From positions 871,501 to 935,500 of the forward strand of contig NZ_JQSG02000006.1 of NCBI RefSeq assembly GCF_000754095.2: 64,000 nt of DNA, written 5' to 3'. Below are positions 1 through 9,049 of the stretch, one piece after another. Numbering within the stretch: the first letter of the stretch is position 1; each line of letters begins with the position of its first letter. Below the pieces are notes generated by a model. It had not been told where the DNA came from, ran no database searches, and saw only the letters and a program-made list of their open reading frames with translations. This DNA is from Acidihalobacter prosperus. GTDB lineage: Bacteria; Pseudomonadota; Gammaproteobacteria; DSM-5130; Acidihalobacteraceae. Made by a program: the position numbers and the translations under genes.

Positions 1-31
1 TTGACCAAGATCATCCGTGTTGATGGCGTTG

Positions 32-553
32 TTAGAAGGCGTTCTTGTCTTCGGGCTTACGTTGCGCCACAAACGCCTTCCAAATTTCCAAGCACTGGTA
101 TGCCAGATCGCGAGCATCATAGTTTCTTTTATCCGCTACAACGGTCAATTTTGCTTCGCCACCGAACCACCCATCCCCGGACAACGGGCCATTCTGAGGG
201 CAATGCTCCTGCACGAAGGATATTTCATACTGCTGGTTCGGTGGTGGTGGTGTGGACAATGAAAAATGTTTTGTGGCGTTACATATATCTCGACAAATAC
301 CCAGTTCAGGATGATCTTTGAACAGTAAGTCAAGTTCCTTTTTGGTAACGCCACCTGTTGCTTCGAGCCACTCACGAAAATGATAAGAATTCTGAAAAAA
401 CGCAAATAGGAAGTCTGCAATGTCGGTCTTTGCTTTCGCGTGTAGCATACGAGCGTACCACCGGTCCATTCGCTCCAGTTGCGACCGCCACCCTCTGCCC
501 TTGTGGAGGCTCCAGGGCAGGACTGGCGGGACCAGTTGCCGTTTCTTTGGCAT
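32..553 (-). CDS. Hypothetical protein, possibly acquired
   Basis: A 173-residue protein with no family I can name. It is predicted soluble: no signal peptide and no membrane segment. A conserved-looking patch in the middle (RDICNATKHF) resembles the Arg/Asp...Lys-His stretch found in many small uncharacterised helical proteins. The spacing between Arg and His is one residue longer than the classic HEPN motif, so I do not call it HEPN. Base composition is visibly lower in GC than the rest of the window (near 50 percent) and codon use is less biased, and it is followed upstream by an AT-rich gene-free stretch, both signs of transfer. The start ATG at 553 is preceded by AGGATTG as a ribosome binding site. 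The gene is intact. Confidence 0.6.
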   Translation of the reverse strand: MPKKRQLVPPVLPWSLHKGRGWRSQLERMDRWYARMLHAKAKTDIADFLFAFFQNSYHFREWLEATGGVTKKELDLLFKDHPELGICRDICNATKHFSLSTPPPPNQQYEISFVQEHCPQNGPLSGDGWFGGEAKLTVVADKRNYDARDLAYQCLEIWKAFVAQRKPEDKNAF

Positions 554-942
554 TTCAATCCTCCTAACAGTAAATATGGAGTCCGATGGGCCTAGGGATT
601 TTTTAATACAAAGTCACGGGAAAATGTAATTCAGCCGTTTCATTATAAGATTTTTCATCACCTATTCGTATCTATATGCATGTATGAAAATGGGGGCGTG
701 ACGCTGATACTAATCAAGAGTTGGGTTAACGACTGGCATCTGCTGCAATACAGCCGTCTAACTGAATAATAATGAAAGAGCATGTACGGTCGGATGTGGC
801 CGGAATCAGTTTCGCAGGATACCCCTTGGATTCCAGTTCATTTCAAGGATGATGCGCTGTGATGTCAGAGTTTGATTGTCAAACTAGATTCCGGATTTCC
901 GCTTTCAATCGCCCATCATTCTCGTGTCCCCACTATGTTTGT
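554..942. other. Gene-free AT-rich stretch
   Basis: No convincing coding sequence lies here. The left half is AT-rich and should contain the promoter of the hypothetical gene ending at 32. A perfect 7-bp inverted repeat (AGTTTGA at 869-875, TCAAACT at 879-885, loop TTG) lies 60 bases past the stop of the minus-strand peroxidase gene. It has no T-run, so it is not a typical intrinsic terminator. Confidence 0.6.
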
Positions 943-2370
943 TTATTCACCAGCTGATGTTTTTGCGTCCGGCTGGTCGGTCAGCGTGCCGAGGAAGGCG
1001 ACGATGTCCTGCATGTCGCGGCGGGTGAGGGCGGGGTGTTCGCCGGCGTGGCGGTTGAGGGGCGGGTCGACGGTATCGACGTTGCCGCGGTCGGCGGCCG
1101 GGAGGTCGTTGAATTTCTCGACGCGGCCCTGTGCGTCGCGCGGATAGATCCGTTCTGGGTCGGTATCGCGGAAGTTGTAGAACGCCAGCACTTGCATCAG
1201 GGTGTGGTAGACCCCGTTGTGGAAGAACGTGTGGCGCGTGGCAACGTTGCGCAGCGTGGGCGTGAGGAACAGGCCGCAATATCGGTGCTGCCGGGCAAGA
1301 TCCTTGCGGAAGGGCCCGCATAGACCGAGGTCGTAGTAGTGCGGATTCCGGTTGGCCGGGATGGCGGGGTTGCGCGGCACGCCGAGCGCCTCGTACTGAT
1401 GGTCGGTGAAGAGCGGCGGCAGGCCGTCGGGTGTCGGTCGGTCCACATGACAGGCCGCGCAGTCGCCCTTGGCGGGATCGTTGAACAGGAGATAGCCGCG
1501 CAGTTCGGCATCGTCCAGTCGGGCCTTGCCGGCCAGCCAGGCGTCGTAGCGGCTGCGGTAGGGGTGGAAGCTCGGGTCCTCTATCTGGTAGCGGGCGAGC
1601 GCGAAAAGCGCCTCGGACACCAGGAAATTCGGATTGTCGAAGATGCCGGGGCCGAACAGGCGACGGAAATCGCCGGCATAGGGCGAGACGGCGAGCCGTG
1701 CGGCGACCTGCTGCGGCGAACCCGCGTCCATCTCGAAGGTGTTGAACAGCGGTCCGTCGGCCTGCTGCTGCAGGGTATTGACGCGTCCGTCCCAGAACAG
1801 GCCGCCCTGTGGCACGAGGTTGTGCGCGGTGCCGGCGGTGTCTCCGGCGGTCTTGGTCAGACGTGGGGCGCCGACGCTGCGCACGATCTTCTGGCGCAGG
1901 GTGAGGGTCTCGTTGACCGCGTTGTCAGGCCCGACGCTGAACGGTGGTTGTCGTTCCAGGTACATCAGGCTGGGTACGGCACGGTAACCGGGGGACTGAC
2001 CGTCCGGGCCGCCGAGCATGACCGCAGCGTTGCCCGGCGGGCCAAAGGCATGCTGCGGGCTGTGGCAGCTGGCGCAGGACATGCGTCCGGAGCCGGACAG
2101 GGTGCGGTCGTAGAAGAGGTCCCGGCCTAGCCGGGCCATGGCCGACAGCGGCGCGACGGGTGGGCGCATCAGACGGATCGGGTGCGGGTTCTCGCCGTGG
2201 GCAAGGCGCCAGGTGTCGGCGGGGTGGTGCAGCCAGGCGGCGAGCGGAATCAGCGGGTAGAAGGCGACGACGGGTTCGAAGATCGCATACGCGCCGGCGA
2301 GCAGCGCGAATACGGCCGCGACACCCAGCGTGCGGCGCAGCCGGCGGCTCGGTCGGTCGTGACGAAACAT
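943..2370 (-). CDS. Dihaem cytochrome c peroxidase / MauG family protein
   Basis: A 475-residue c-type cytochrome. A single hydrophobic N-terminal segment (about residues 14-32) would act as signal anchor and place the enzyme in the periplasm. Two CxxCH haem-binding motifs are visible, Cys99-Cys102-His103 and Cys304-Cys307-His308, the spacing of the bacterial dihaem peroxidase/MauG family. The family reduces hydrogen peroxide with electrons from small cytochromes, or oxidises protein side chains in the MauG branch; which applies cannot be decided here. It follows the phosphoesterase gene on the same strand after 55 bases, and a strong hairpin lies in that gap. No good Shine-Dalgarno precedes the ATG at 2370. 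Confidence 0.85.
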   Translation of the reverse strand: MFRHDRPSRRLRRTLGVAAVFALLAGAYAIFEPVVAFYPLIPLAAWLHHPADTWRLAHGENPHPIRLMRPPVAPLSAMARLGRDLFYDRTLSGSGRMSCASCHSPQHAFGPPGNAAVMLGGPDGQSPGYRAVPSLMYLERQPPFSVGPDNAVNETLTLRQKIVRSVGAPRLTKTAGDTAGTAHNLVPQGGLFWDGRVNTLQQQADGPLFNTFEMDAGSPQQVAARLAVSPYAGDFRRLFGPGIFDNPNFLVSEALFALARYQIEDPSFHPYRSRYDAWLAGKARLDDAELRGYLLFNDPAKGDCAACHVDRPTPDGLPPLFTDHQYEALGVPRNPAIPANRNPHYYDLGLCGPFRKDLARQHRYCGLFLTPTLRNVATRHTFFHNGVYHTLMQVLAFYNFRDTDPERIYPRDAQGRVEKFNDLPAADRGNVDTVDPPLNRHAGEHPALTRRDMQDIVAFLGTLTDQPDAKTSAGE

Positions 2371-2385
2371 GTCGCGCGAAGCCGT

Positions 2386-2417
2386 GGCCCGGCACCGCGT
2401 CGCTGCGGTGCCGGGCC
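2386..2417 (-). promoter_or_regulatory. Intergenic hairpin upstream of the peroxidase gene
   Basis: Perfect 13-bp inverted repeat, arms GGCCCGGCACCGC at 2386-2398 and its complement at 2405-2417, loop of six. It lies 16 bases before the peroxidase ATG and 9 bases after the phosphoesterase stop. There is no T-run, so an RNA processing, stabilising or translation-control hairpin is more likely than a terminator. Confidence 0.5.
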
Positions 2418-2425
2418 GGTCGGGA

Positions 2426-4045
2426 TCAGCTGTGGACGACCGGCGTGCCGGTCTTTTCGTTCAGGAACAGCTTGGGCGCGTCGCCTTTGCCGGTGAAGTC
2501 GAACATGTCCATGATGCTGCCCGCGCTGGCGTCGAACGAGCCGCCGCCGAGGCGCGTGCCGCCGAGCCAGTTGTCCTCGATGAAGCGCACCACCGAGGCC
2601 TGCGAGATACGCGTGTGGGCCACGTAGTTCTGTTTGGCCCAGGGCGAGATCACCAGGAAGGGGATGCGCGTGCCGGGGCCGCAGCGGCCGTTGACCGGCT
2701 TGCCGCGCAGGCCCGCCATCGGCGTGCCGCGTCCGCAATGGCCGGCGCCGTCGAGCTGGTCGGCCTGCGGGTCGAAGGACGGGTTGGTGGTGTAGGCGAA
2801 GGCATGGTCGTACCAGCCGTCGGAGTCGTCCCAGGTCACGATCACGGCGGTGTCCTTCCAGCCGGGCTGGTGCTCGAGGAAGTTAACCACGCGGGTGACG
2901 AAGGCCTGTTCGTCCAGCGGATCGGAATACCCGGCGTGGCCGTCCTCGTAGGCCGGCGCCTTGAGGTAGCTCACCGCCGGGTAGTTGCCCGCCTTGACCG
3001 CGGCGAAGAAGTCGCGCAGCGCGTACTCGTGGTTGGCCGGATCGCGCTTGTGCGTGCCGGGCTCGTAGGTGTGGCCGATGGCGGTGATCGAGCTGGGTCG
3101 CGCGTGGGTCGGGTTGGCGGTCGACTTGAAGTACTGGAACCAGTCGTGGTGCGGGATGTAGTCCTTCACCGTTTCATGCACAGTGGCCGAATAGGTGCTG
3201 CGACCGCAGCCGGTGGTGCCGTTGGCGTTCTTGGCCTTGAGATCGAAGCCGCCCATGAAGCCGCCCCAGGTGATGCCCTTGGCGTTGAGCAGGTCGCCGA
3301 TGTTGCGGCCTTCCAGCATCACCTGGTTCTTGGCATTGGAGCACACGTCGTAGGCCGGATCGACGTCGTTGATCAGGGTGTGGCCGCCCTGGCCGTCCTT
3401 GATGTAATACGAGTAGGCGTCCATGCGGAACGGCTTGTGCGTGGTGTGCACGAGCCTGAGTCCGTCGGTCTGCCCCGAGACCACTTCCAGTGCGCCCGGC
3501 GTCGACGGGCCGTAGGTGTCGGTGTAGGCGTTGTCGCTCATGGCGAAGTGCTGGGCGTACTGCCACATGGCCATCACCGTGTTGCCGTCGAAATAACCCA
3601 TGACCTGACCCTTGGTGCCGAAGGCGCCGGCACCGCCGGACGTGCCCTTGCCGGTGTATTTCGGGAACAGGTCGGCCTTGCCGCCGTTGTAGGCCATCTG
3701 CTCGGCGGTGTAGGCGTGGTTTTGGTCGGCGGTGGCCGCCTGCGTGCGGTCGAGGCGGAAGGGTTCGGCGGCATCCGCGCCGTTGGCCGGGTTGAGTGCG
3801 TTGGGGTTGTGCGTCAGCAGTCCCGCACGGGCGAGGTTGTTCACCTCGGGCGTGCCCGGCAGGGCGTGGAAGGCCGGCTCGCCCGGCGGGTTCGCGGCCT
3901 TGGGGTAGGTCGCGAAGTAGTGATCGAAGGAGACGTTTTCCTGGTAAATCACCACGACGTGCTTGATCGGGGTGAGCGTGTCGGCGTGCGCCGTCCCGAC
4001 GACGGCCAGCAGCAGTGTGGGGACGAGGGTTGGGGCGAAGCGCAT
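2426..4045 (-). CDS. Secreted phosphoesterase family protein (phospholipase C / acid phosphatase AcpA type)
   Basis: A 539-residue exported hydrolase. The N-terminus is a clear Sec signal peptide ending near AHA-D at residue 22. The family signatures are present: QENVSFDHYF at 35-44, which carries the nucleophile region of the phosphoesterase/phospholipase C family, and TWDDSDGWYDH at 404-414 near the metal site. Members cleave phosphodiester or phosphomonoester bonds outside the cytoplasm; the substrate cannot be read from sequence. An upstream extension of the frame to 4282 is open but lacks a start signal. The ATG at 4045 has AGGAG seven bases upstream and begins the signal peptide. It is the upstream member of a pair with the dihaem peroxidase. 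Confidence 0.82.
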   Translation of the reverse strand: MRFAPTLVPTLLLAVVGTAHADTLTPIKHVVVIYQENVSFDHYFATYPKAANPPGEPAFHALPGTPEVNNLARAGLLTHNPNALNPANGADAAEPFRLDRTQAATADQNHAYTAEQMAYNGGKADLFPKYTGKGTSGGAGAFGTKGQVMGYFDGNTVMAMWQYAQHFAMSDNAYTDTYGPSTPGALEVVSGQTDGLRLVHTTHKPFRMDAYSYYIKDGQGGHTLINDVDPAYDVCSNAKNQVMLEGRNIGDLLNAKGITWGGFMGGFDLKAKNANGTTGCGRSTYSATVHETVKDYIPHHDWFQYFKSTANPTHARPSSITAIGHTYEPGTHKRDPANHEYALRDFFAAVKAGNYPAVSYLKAPAYEDGHAGYSDPLDEQAFVTRVVNFLEHQPGWKDTAVIVTWDDSDGWYDHAFAYTTNPSFDPQADQLDGAGHCGRGTPMAGLRGKPVNGRCGPGTRIPFLVISPWAKQNYVAHTRISQASVVRFIEDNWLGGTRLGGGSFDASAGSIMDMFDFTGKGDAPKLFLNEKTGTPVVHS

Positions 4046-4346
4046 GTTTATTCTCCTGTTGTGTCCATGCCCGGCGGAATCCCACGGCGCGGCAAGTTTT
4101 GCGCCATCTACGGCGGCCTTGCACCGTGGCGTGCGATAGCGGCGGATAGCATGACGCGCGCCTGTGATGTTTTTATTTAGGTTCCGTTCACGCTGCCGAA
4201 TGGCACCGTTGAGTCTGAAAAATCGCCGTTCGGTCGCGTGAACGCATCTTGGGTATGCGAGGCGACAGGTTCGGCAACGCACCTCCGCAACATGCGGGTT
4301 CCGGGCCGTTGCGCGCAGTACGGTTTTACGGGGTCATGTCGCCAGC
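4046..4346. other. Gene-free spacer between the phosphoesterase and TPR genes
   Basis: No gene is seen. It should hold the promoter for the minus-strand phosphoesterase; an A/T-rich TAAATAAAA run on the minus strand near 4172-4180 is the only promoter-like element, without a good -35 partner. No intrinsic terminator is evident after the TPR gene. Confidence 0.5.
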
Positions 4347-6206
4347 CTATTGCCTGAGGCGTTTGAGCAGCGTCTGCTGCTTGGAATAGGCGTCGGGGAG
4401 ATTGCCGTAATGCAGGGATGCCGTGCAGTCCTTCAGCGCCGCCCGCAATTGACCGAGATGCATTTTGGCGTAGCAGCGGTTGTTGTAGGCAATGGCGATG
4501 GTGTCGCGGTCCGACAGCGCATCGTCATATAAGTAGGTGTAGGTGTTCAGCGCCTTGAGCATGGACTCGAGTTTGCCCTGATTGCCATAAAGTATCGAAA
4601 TCCTGATCGCGGCATAGGAGCGGTAGTCGCTTTCCGAGGCGGCCACCTGGGCGAGGTCGCGCTCCGCGGCGGACAGGTCGCGCAGGGATTCGTAGGCCCG
4701 CCCGCGCCAGTAGCGCGCATGCAGACTGCCGCTATTTTCCATTCTTGCGGTGCAGGCATCGACCGCTTCTCGGTAGTGTTTCAGGTGAAACAGCGATGCG
4801 CAGAGCAGGTCACTATACCCGCCTCGACCCGAGCCGCCGCGCATGAGATCGGCGGCCTTGTCGTACGCGGCCTCCTGGAGATATTGCTTCCGGTGGCTAT
4901 AGATGTCGGCCAGGTCGTCGAGCAGCCGGGCATGGATTTCATCTCTTTCGGACGGTGTCGTGAAATGTGTGTGGGCCAGGTCGGCAATAGCGCGCCGATA
5001 GAGTTTCTCGGCGTTGTCGTACTGGCCCTGCCGATACCACACCAGGGCGGTCAGACGGTCCATCGTGAAGTTGTTGTTGCGGGTGTTGCCGGAGGTCAAT
5101 TGATTGTCGCTGCCCATGATGTTCGCCGCCAGCTGCAGAAACGCGCCGGCATAACGTTCGGCGCCGCGGGTATTGATCATCTGGCCGAGGATATCGCCGA
5201 GCGTTTCCGAGAAATGGGCCTTGTCGCTGTAGTTGTAGAGTTGCAGCGCTGCGTAGGCGCGGTTCTCCAGGTCGCTGGAGTCCATCTGCACCATGGCCGA
5301 TTCGACGCAACGCGTGCGCTCGTCGCCATGTTCCTCGAGGCAGGACACGGATGCCGCATTCAGCAGGTCCGCGTAGAGCTGCAGGTAGAGCATCCGAATC
5401 GGTGCGTGAGGCGCTGCCGTTCCGGCATGGCGGTCCACGAATGCCCGCATGGCTTCTATGGACCCGCCCCATTTCGGTTCCAGTGTCGTCAGACGCTGAC
5501 GATACAGGGGGTAGTAATCGGGAAACTGCTGGGTGCTGCGATGGAAGGCGGCCGCCATGTCCGTCGTGTTGCCCGTGCCGCTCAGGATGTAGAGCAGCAG
5601 AAAGGCGCTGTAAGGGTCGGTATGATCCAGTTGTATCGATCGGGACACGTCGTCCAGTGCCTGCGCGATGTGTCGTGCGAACGCCTTGAGGTGCGCGGGC
5701 TGCACGTCGTTCACGAAACGGTCGCCGCGAATCATCCAGCCCGTTCGATAGCCGTACAGGGCGCGAACGAGATAGGGCATCGGGGATTGCGGCGCGCGCG
5801 CGACCCATTCGTCCAGGCGTTTGCCGAATATCGGCTCCCCGGGCTGCGCGACGTATTCGACAAGCGTTGCGAATGGATTGAAATGCCAAGCCTGTATGCT
5901 GCTTTGGCTAAGCCGTCGGGTCAGGGTTTTGTCGGCAGCGGCGAAGTCGCGCCGTAGGATGTCGGCGCGCACCTGCCGGGCATCGGCATAAAGGGTCCGA
6001 TATGGCGGGCGCTGGCCGATGATTCTGTTTGCTTCGCGGTCGATCCGTGCCGCGAGTGGCGAGGCGGGGGTGGCCGCCGGTGGCGCGGCCTTGCCTATCA
6101 ACCGGTTTTGCCATAGCGCAGCGGCGCCGGCGATGAGCGCGATGAGCAACAGCGCGAGCAGCAGTCGCAGGCGAGGCATGGCCTCGCGTTTCGTGCCGGT
6201 CTGCAT
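4347..6206 (-). CDS. Membrane-anchored tetratricopeptide-repeat protein
   Basis: A 619-residue protein of unknown role. Residues about 11-30 form one hydrophobic segment after a basic start, so it is an inner-membrane anchored protein with a periplasmic body. The rest is almost entirely helical with TPR-like pairs, best seen in the C-terminal part (segments with Ala/Tyr/Leu spacing such as YRQGQYDNAEKLYRRAI and LGQLRAALKDCTASL). TPR proteins act as scaffolds. I chose the ATG at 6206 because AAGGGA lies upstream; an earlier in-frame ATG at 6233 overlaps a large palindrome and has no Shine-Dalgarno. It lies 249 bases downstream of the chemoreceptor gene on the same strand. Confidence 0.7.
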   Translation of the reverse strand: MQTGTKREAMPRLRLLLALLLIALIAGAAALWQNRLIGKAAPPAATPASPLAARIDREANRIIGQRPPYRTLYADARQVRADILRRDFAAADKTLTRRLSQSSIQAWHFNPFATLVEYVAQPGEPIFGKRLDEWVARAPQSPMPYLVRALYGYRTGWMIRGDRFVNDVQPAHLKAFARHIAQALDDVSRSIQLDHTDPYSAFLLLYILSGTGNTTDMAAAFHRSTQQFPDYYPLYRQRLTTLEPKWGGSIEAMRAFVDRHAGTAAPHAPIRMLYLQLYADLLNAASVSCLEEHGDERTRCVESAMVQMDSSDLENRAYAALQLYNYSDKAHFSETLGDILGQMINTRGAERYAGAFLQLAANIMGSDNQLTSGNTRNNNFTMDRLTALVWYRQGQYDNAEKLYRRAIADLAHTHFTTPSERDEIHARLLDDLADIYSHRKQYLQEAAYDKAADLMRGGSGRGGYSDLLCASLFHLKHYREAVDACTARMENSGSLHARYWRGRAYESLRDLSAAERDLAQVAASESDYRSYAAIRISILYGNQGKLESMLKALNTYTYLYDDALSDRDTIAIAYNNRCYAKMHLGQLRAALKDCTASLHYGNLPDAYSKQQTLLKRLRQ

Positions 6207-6227
6207 GGCCTGGGTCCCTTTTGTCTC

Positions 6228-6254
6228 ACGCATCCGATCCGGGATCGGATGCGT
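6228..6254. promoter_or_regulatory. Perfect 13-bp palindrome at the start of the TPR gene
   Basis: Arms ACGCATCCGATCC at 6228-6240 and its exact complement at 6242-6254, separated by one base. It covers the alternative start codon and lies about 22 bases upstream of the preferred ATG. The symmetry suggests a dimeric regulator's operator or a very stable leader hairpin. Confidence 0.5.
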
Positions 6255-6455
6255 ATAAGTTCTTATGTCGGGTGCTGACTGTACCTGAGAGTATCGGCCC
6301 CCGATATGACCGCGCAGTGACCGAGGGAGGCTGCCGCCGGCTAGGTGCTGCCATCGGCCGTTTAAATCGTAGCCGCCGGACAGTCCGGGGGGGGCGACGG
6401 CGGTCCGTTACCTCGAGCGCGCCGTCCGCATCAGTGCAGCGACGGACGTGGGGCG

Positions 6456-8066
6456 CTATACCCTGAACTTGCCAACCAGGCGTTGAAGTTCATCCGCAAG
6501 ACCCGACATTCTGCGACCTGCCTGCGCAATCTGATGGGCCGATTCGCCCGTCTGCTCGGTCGCTACGCTGATATTCGAGATGTTTTCGTTCATTTCCGTG
6601 GAGACCGCGCTCTGTTCTTCGGCGGCGGTGGCAATTTGCGTGGTCATGTCGGTTATTTTGCCGACGGCCCCGGAAATGGCCGTGAGGCGTTCGCCGGATG
6701 TGCCGGCAAGCGTGACGCTGCGTTCCACGCCCTGCTGGCTGACCTTCATCGCCTGCACGGCCTTTTTGGCCGCTGCCTGCAGATTGGCGATCATGTTCTG
6801 GATTTCCTGGGTCGATTCCTGCGTGCGCTTGGCGAGCGTGCGGACTTCGTCGGCCACGACCGCGAAGCCCCGGCCCATCTCGCCCGCACGGGCGGCCTCG
6901 ATGGCCGCGTTAAGGGCCAGCAGGTTGGTCTGGTCGGTAATGCCTCGGATCACGTCGAGTATGGTGCCGATTTCCTCGCTGCTCTGGTCTACCTGGTGGA
7001 TGACGCTGGAGACGTTTTCGATGTCGGCAGCGGCGTTGCGTATCGCTTGTATGGCTTCCTCGACAGCGTGATTTCCGGCACCGACCTCGTGATCGGCCTG
7101 TTGGGCGGCGCTGGCCGATTCGGTGGCGTTTTTGGCCACCTCATGCGAGGTGGCGCTCATTTCGTGCATCGCCGCAGCGATTTGCGTGATTTCCGATACC
7201 TGGCGGGAAATGGCGTTTTCGGTATTGCCGATCGATGCGGAAAGATCGTTCGCAAAGGTGGCGATGCGGGTCGACGACTCGGTGAGCTCGCGCATGATGG
7301 TCTTGAGTTGGGCACGCATCGCATTGAGGCCTGAACAGAGCTGCCCGATTTCATCTCGGCTGTGATGGATGAGTTCCTCGCCACCCAAATCGCCGGCGGC
7401 GATCCGATTGAGTTCACGTGAAACGACAGGGATCTTGCGCACGATCCGGAAAAGGGCGGCACCGCCCGCCGCAAGTGCACCGAGGATGATCAGCAAGGCG
7501 AGAAACAGCGTCCACTGGGTATGGATCACAGAGCGTTGTTGTTGTGCCAGCAGTGTATGTGCCCGAGCCTGGGAGGCTTCGACGAAGGGATTGACCATTT
7601 CGAAAATGCTATCGGCGGCGCTATCGAATCCGGTCATCAGCTTGTTGCCGGCATCCGTCCCCTGGTTGACATAAGCGTCGGCCATGTCCTTGCCGGCCTG
7701 ATAGTAGCGGTCGAATTTTTCTTGCATCGCGCGATATTCATCCTGCCGACGAGGGTCTAGGGCGATCAGTTTGGCGATGAGCGCATGGAACCGTTGCCGG
7801 TATTCTGCTGCCGATTTCAGATCGTCCTGCAGGCTGTCTTGTTGCCGCATCGCGCCGGCATCGGAGAAAAACTGCTGTACCTGGACGACCGCAATCTCCA
7901 TTTGATAGGCGTACTCCATGATCGGGATGTCGTTCTGACGCAGATTGGCGCTGTCGACCCGGATTCTGTCAGCGTTGACGATGATCAAGGCGAAGGACAC
8001 GAGCAGTACGGCGGCTATGGACGCCCCCATCAGCCCGAATTTCAGGTTCAATGATAGATTTTTCAT
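6456..8066 (-). CDS. Methyl-accepting chemotaxis protein
   Basis: A 536-residue transmembrane chemoreceptor. Order: short basic start, TM1 (about 10-31), periplasmic four-helix-bundle-like sensor domain (about 32-184), TM2 (about 185-208), HAMP linker (about 208-262), then the long cytoplasmic signalling coiled coil. The highly conserved hairpin tip ([20 protein letters not shown] and following [12 protein letters not shown]) is intact, so it should couple to CheW/CheA. The ligand is unknown. The open frame extends to 8276, but the ATG at 8066 with GGAGGCC just upstream starts at the membrane segment as expected. No chemotaxis operon is adjacent, so it is an orphan receptor. Confidence 0.93.
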   Translation of the reverse strand: MKNLSLNLKFGLMGASIAAVLLVSFALIIVNADRIRVDSANLRQNDIPIMEYAYQMEIAVVQVQQFFSDAGAMRQQDSLQDDLKSAAEYRQRFHALIAKLIALDPRRQDEYRAMQEKFDRYYQAGKDMADAYVNQGTDAGNKLMTGFDSAADSIFEMVNPFVEASQARAHTLLAQQQRSVIHTQWTLFLALLIILGALAAGGAALFRIVRKIPVVSRELNRIAAGDLGGEELIHHSRDEIGQLCSGLNAMRAQLKTIMRELTESSTRIATFANDLSASIGNTENAISRQVSEITQIAAAMHEMSATSHEVAKNATESASAAQQADHEVGAGNHAVEEAIQAIRNAAADIENVSSVIHQVDQSSEEIGTILDVIRGITDQTNLLALNAAIEAARAGEMGRGFAVVADEVRTLAKRTQESTQEIQNMIANLQAAAKKAVQAMKVSQQGVERSVTLAGTSGERLTAISGAVGKITDMTTQIATAAEEQSAVSTEMNENISNISVATEQTGESAHQIAQAGRRMSGLADELQRLVGKFRV

Positions 8067-8304
8067 GTGGCCTCCGATCCTGTGCCGAGCTGGCGGCATA
8101 TCCTTGCCGTTGCGAACCCGAGTGGGTTGATGGGAACGCCATGCTCGTCCGATGTTGTGCGGTGAAATGCCCTTGTCCGATTCAGAGCGCGCATACGCGC
8201 GTGCCGTTAGAGTTATTGGACAGACTGGGCCTAGCATGCCACCGGCCGCGGAATTTTTGAATGATAATTTTATCAATCAATAAATAATAATAATGTGATG
8301 CGTC

Positions 8305-8655
8305 TTATTCCGCCGCGCGCAGCAGGTCGGCCAGTACGCGGGCGTTGTTGTGCTGCGTGTCGCGGGTGGCGTAGAGCAGGGTCAGGGGGCTGCCGACGGC
8401 GAGCGCGCGCAACCGTTCGACTTGTGTGGCCTTGTCGGCCAGCTCCTCGCGATAGCGTTGCGCGAATGCGTCAAACCGCTCAGGCTGGTGCGAGAACCAG
8501 CGGCGCAATTCATCGGAAGGCGCGATGTCGGGAAGCCAGAAATCCAGTCGCGCATCTGCGCGACGGATGCCGCGCGGCCAGAGACGATCAACCAGCACGC
8601 GCCGACCGTCATTGCGGTCGGGCGAGTCGTAGATGCGTTTGCAGCGGATGTCCAT
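8305..8655 (-). CDS. DUF488 family protein
   Basis: A 116-residue small cytoplasmic protein of the DUF488 family, recognised from the start MDIRCKRIYDSP, the block VDRLWPRGI and the C-terminal LTLLYATRDTQHNNARVL. The biochemical role is unknown. Two in-frame ATGs exist; 8655 is preferred because AGGTGAT lies about seven bases upstream and the family begins there. It lies between the chemoreceptor and a tRNA gene, all on the minus strand. Confidence 0.82.
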   Translation of the reverse strand: MDIRCKRIYDSPDRNDGRRVLVDRLWPRGIRRADARLDFWLPDIAPSDELRRWFSHQPERFDAFAQRYREELADKATQVERLRALAVGSPLTLLYATRDTQHNNARVLADLLRAAE

Positions 8656-8823
8656 GCGGCGATCACCTGTCGGCATCGTGCGGCGAGGCGTTATCGTAAC
8701 GCGCCGGAATGCGGGCTGCATGGCGTGAGTGGGGGGGGCGGGCCATATCGCCTCTTGAGAGGCTGGCGGCACCGCGAAGGGGTTTGGCTAATGATATATC
8801 CGGCCACGGAACAGGGCCATGGA

Positions 8824-8910
8824 TGGTGCCGAGGAGAGGACTTGAACCTCCACGGGGTTTCCCCCACTAGCACCTGAAGCTAGCGCGTCTACCAATTTCG
8901 CCACCTCGGC
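8824..8910 (-). tRNA. tRNA-Leu (anticodon CAG)
   Basis: An 87-base tRNA with encoded CCA. The acceptor stem GCCGAGG pairs with CCTCGGC, the anticodon arm is CTAGC-TTCAGGT-GCTAG giving anticodon CAG, a long class II variable arm (GTGGGGGAAACCCCGT) is typical of leucine tRNAs, and the T arm reads GAGGTTCAAGTCCTC. It has its own strong promoter upstream. Confidence 0.97.
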
Positions 8911-8938
8911 ATTGCAGCAGTGCTGCAAACGAGCGCGC

Positions 8939-8967
8939 AATCTACAGCGCCCCTTTCTGCTTGTCAA
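8939..8967 (-). promoter_or_regulatory. Sigma-70 promoter of tRNA-Leu
   Basis: On the minus strand TTGACA (8962-8967) and TAGATT (8939-8944) are separated by exactly 17 bases, placing the start about 20 bases before the tRNA 5' end. Confidence 0.8.
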
Positions 8968-9049
8968 TCCATTATGATGCCAAGATTGTGCTTTGCGTCC
9001 GTCCCCGCCGGGTTTGGCGGGAGGATGGGGCGCCTCTGAATGGATGCTT

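Noticed and set aside
770-830. Sequence resembling the stem before a group II intron reverse transcriptase (GAGCATGTACGGTC)
   Set aside because: Only a short look-alike. No domain V and no reverse-transcriptase fragment occurs nearby, so chance is likelier.
869-885. Inverted repeat AGTTTGA-TTG-TCAAACT as terminator of the peroxidase gene
   Set aside because: On the minus strand it is not followed by a T-run, and the stem is AT-rich and short.
8260-8300. AT-rich patch with AATAATAAT runs upstream of the chemoreceptor
   Set aside because: Looked for a flagellar sigma-28 promoter in the whole 8067-8300 leader, but no TAAA...GCCGATAA-like pair with correct spacing was seen.
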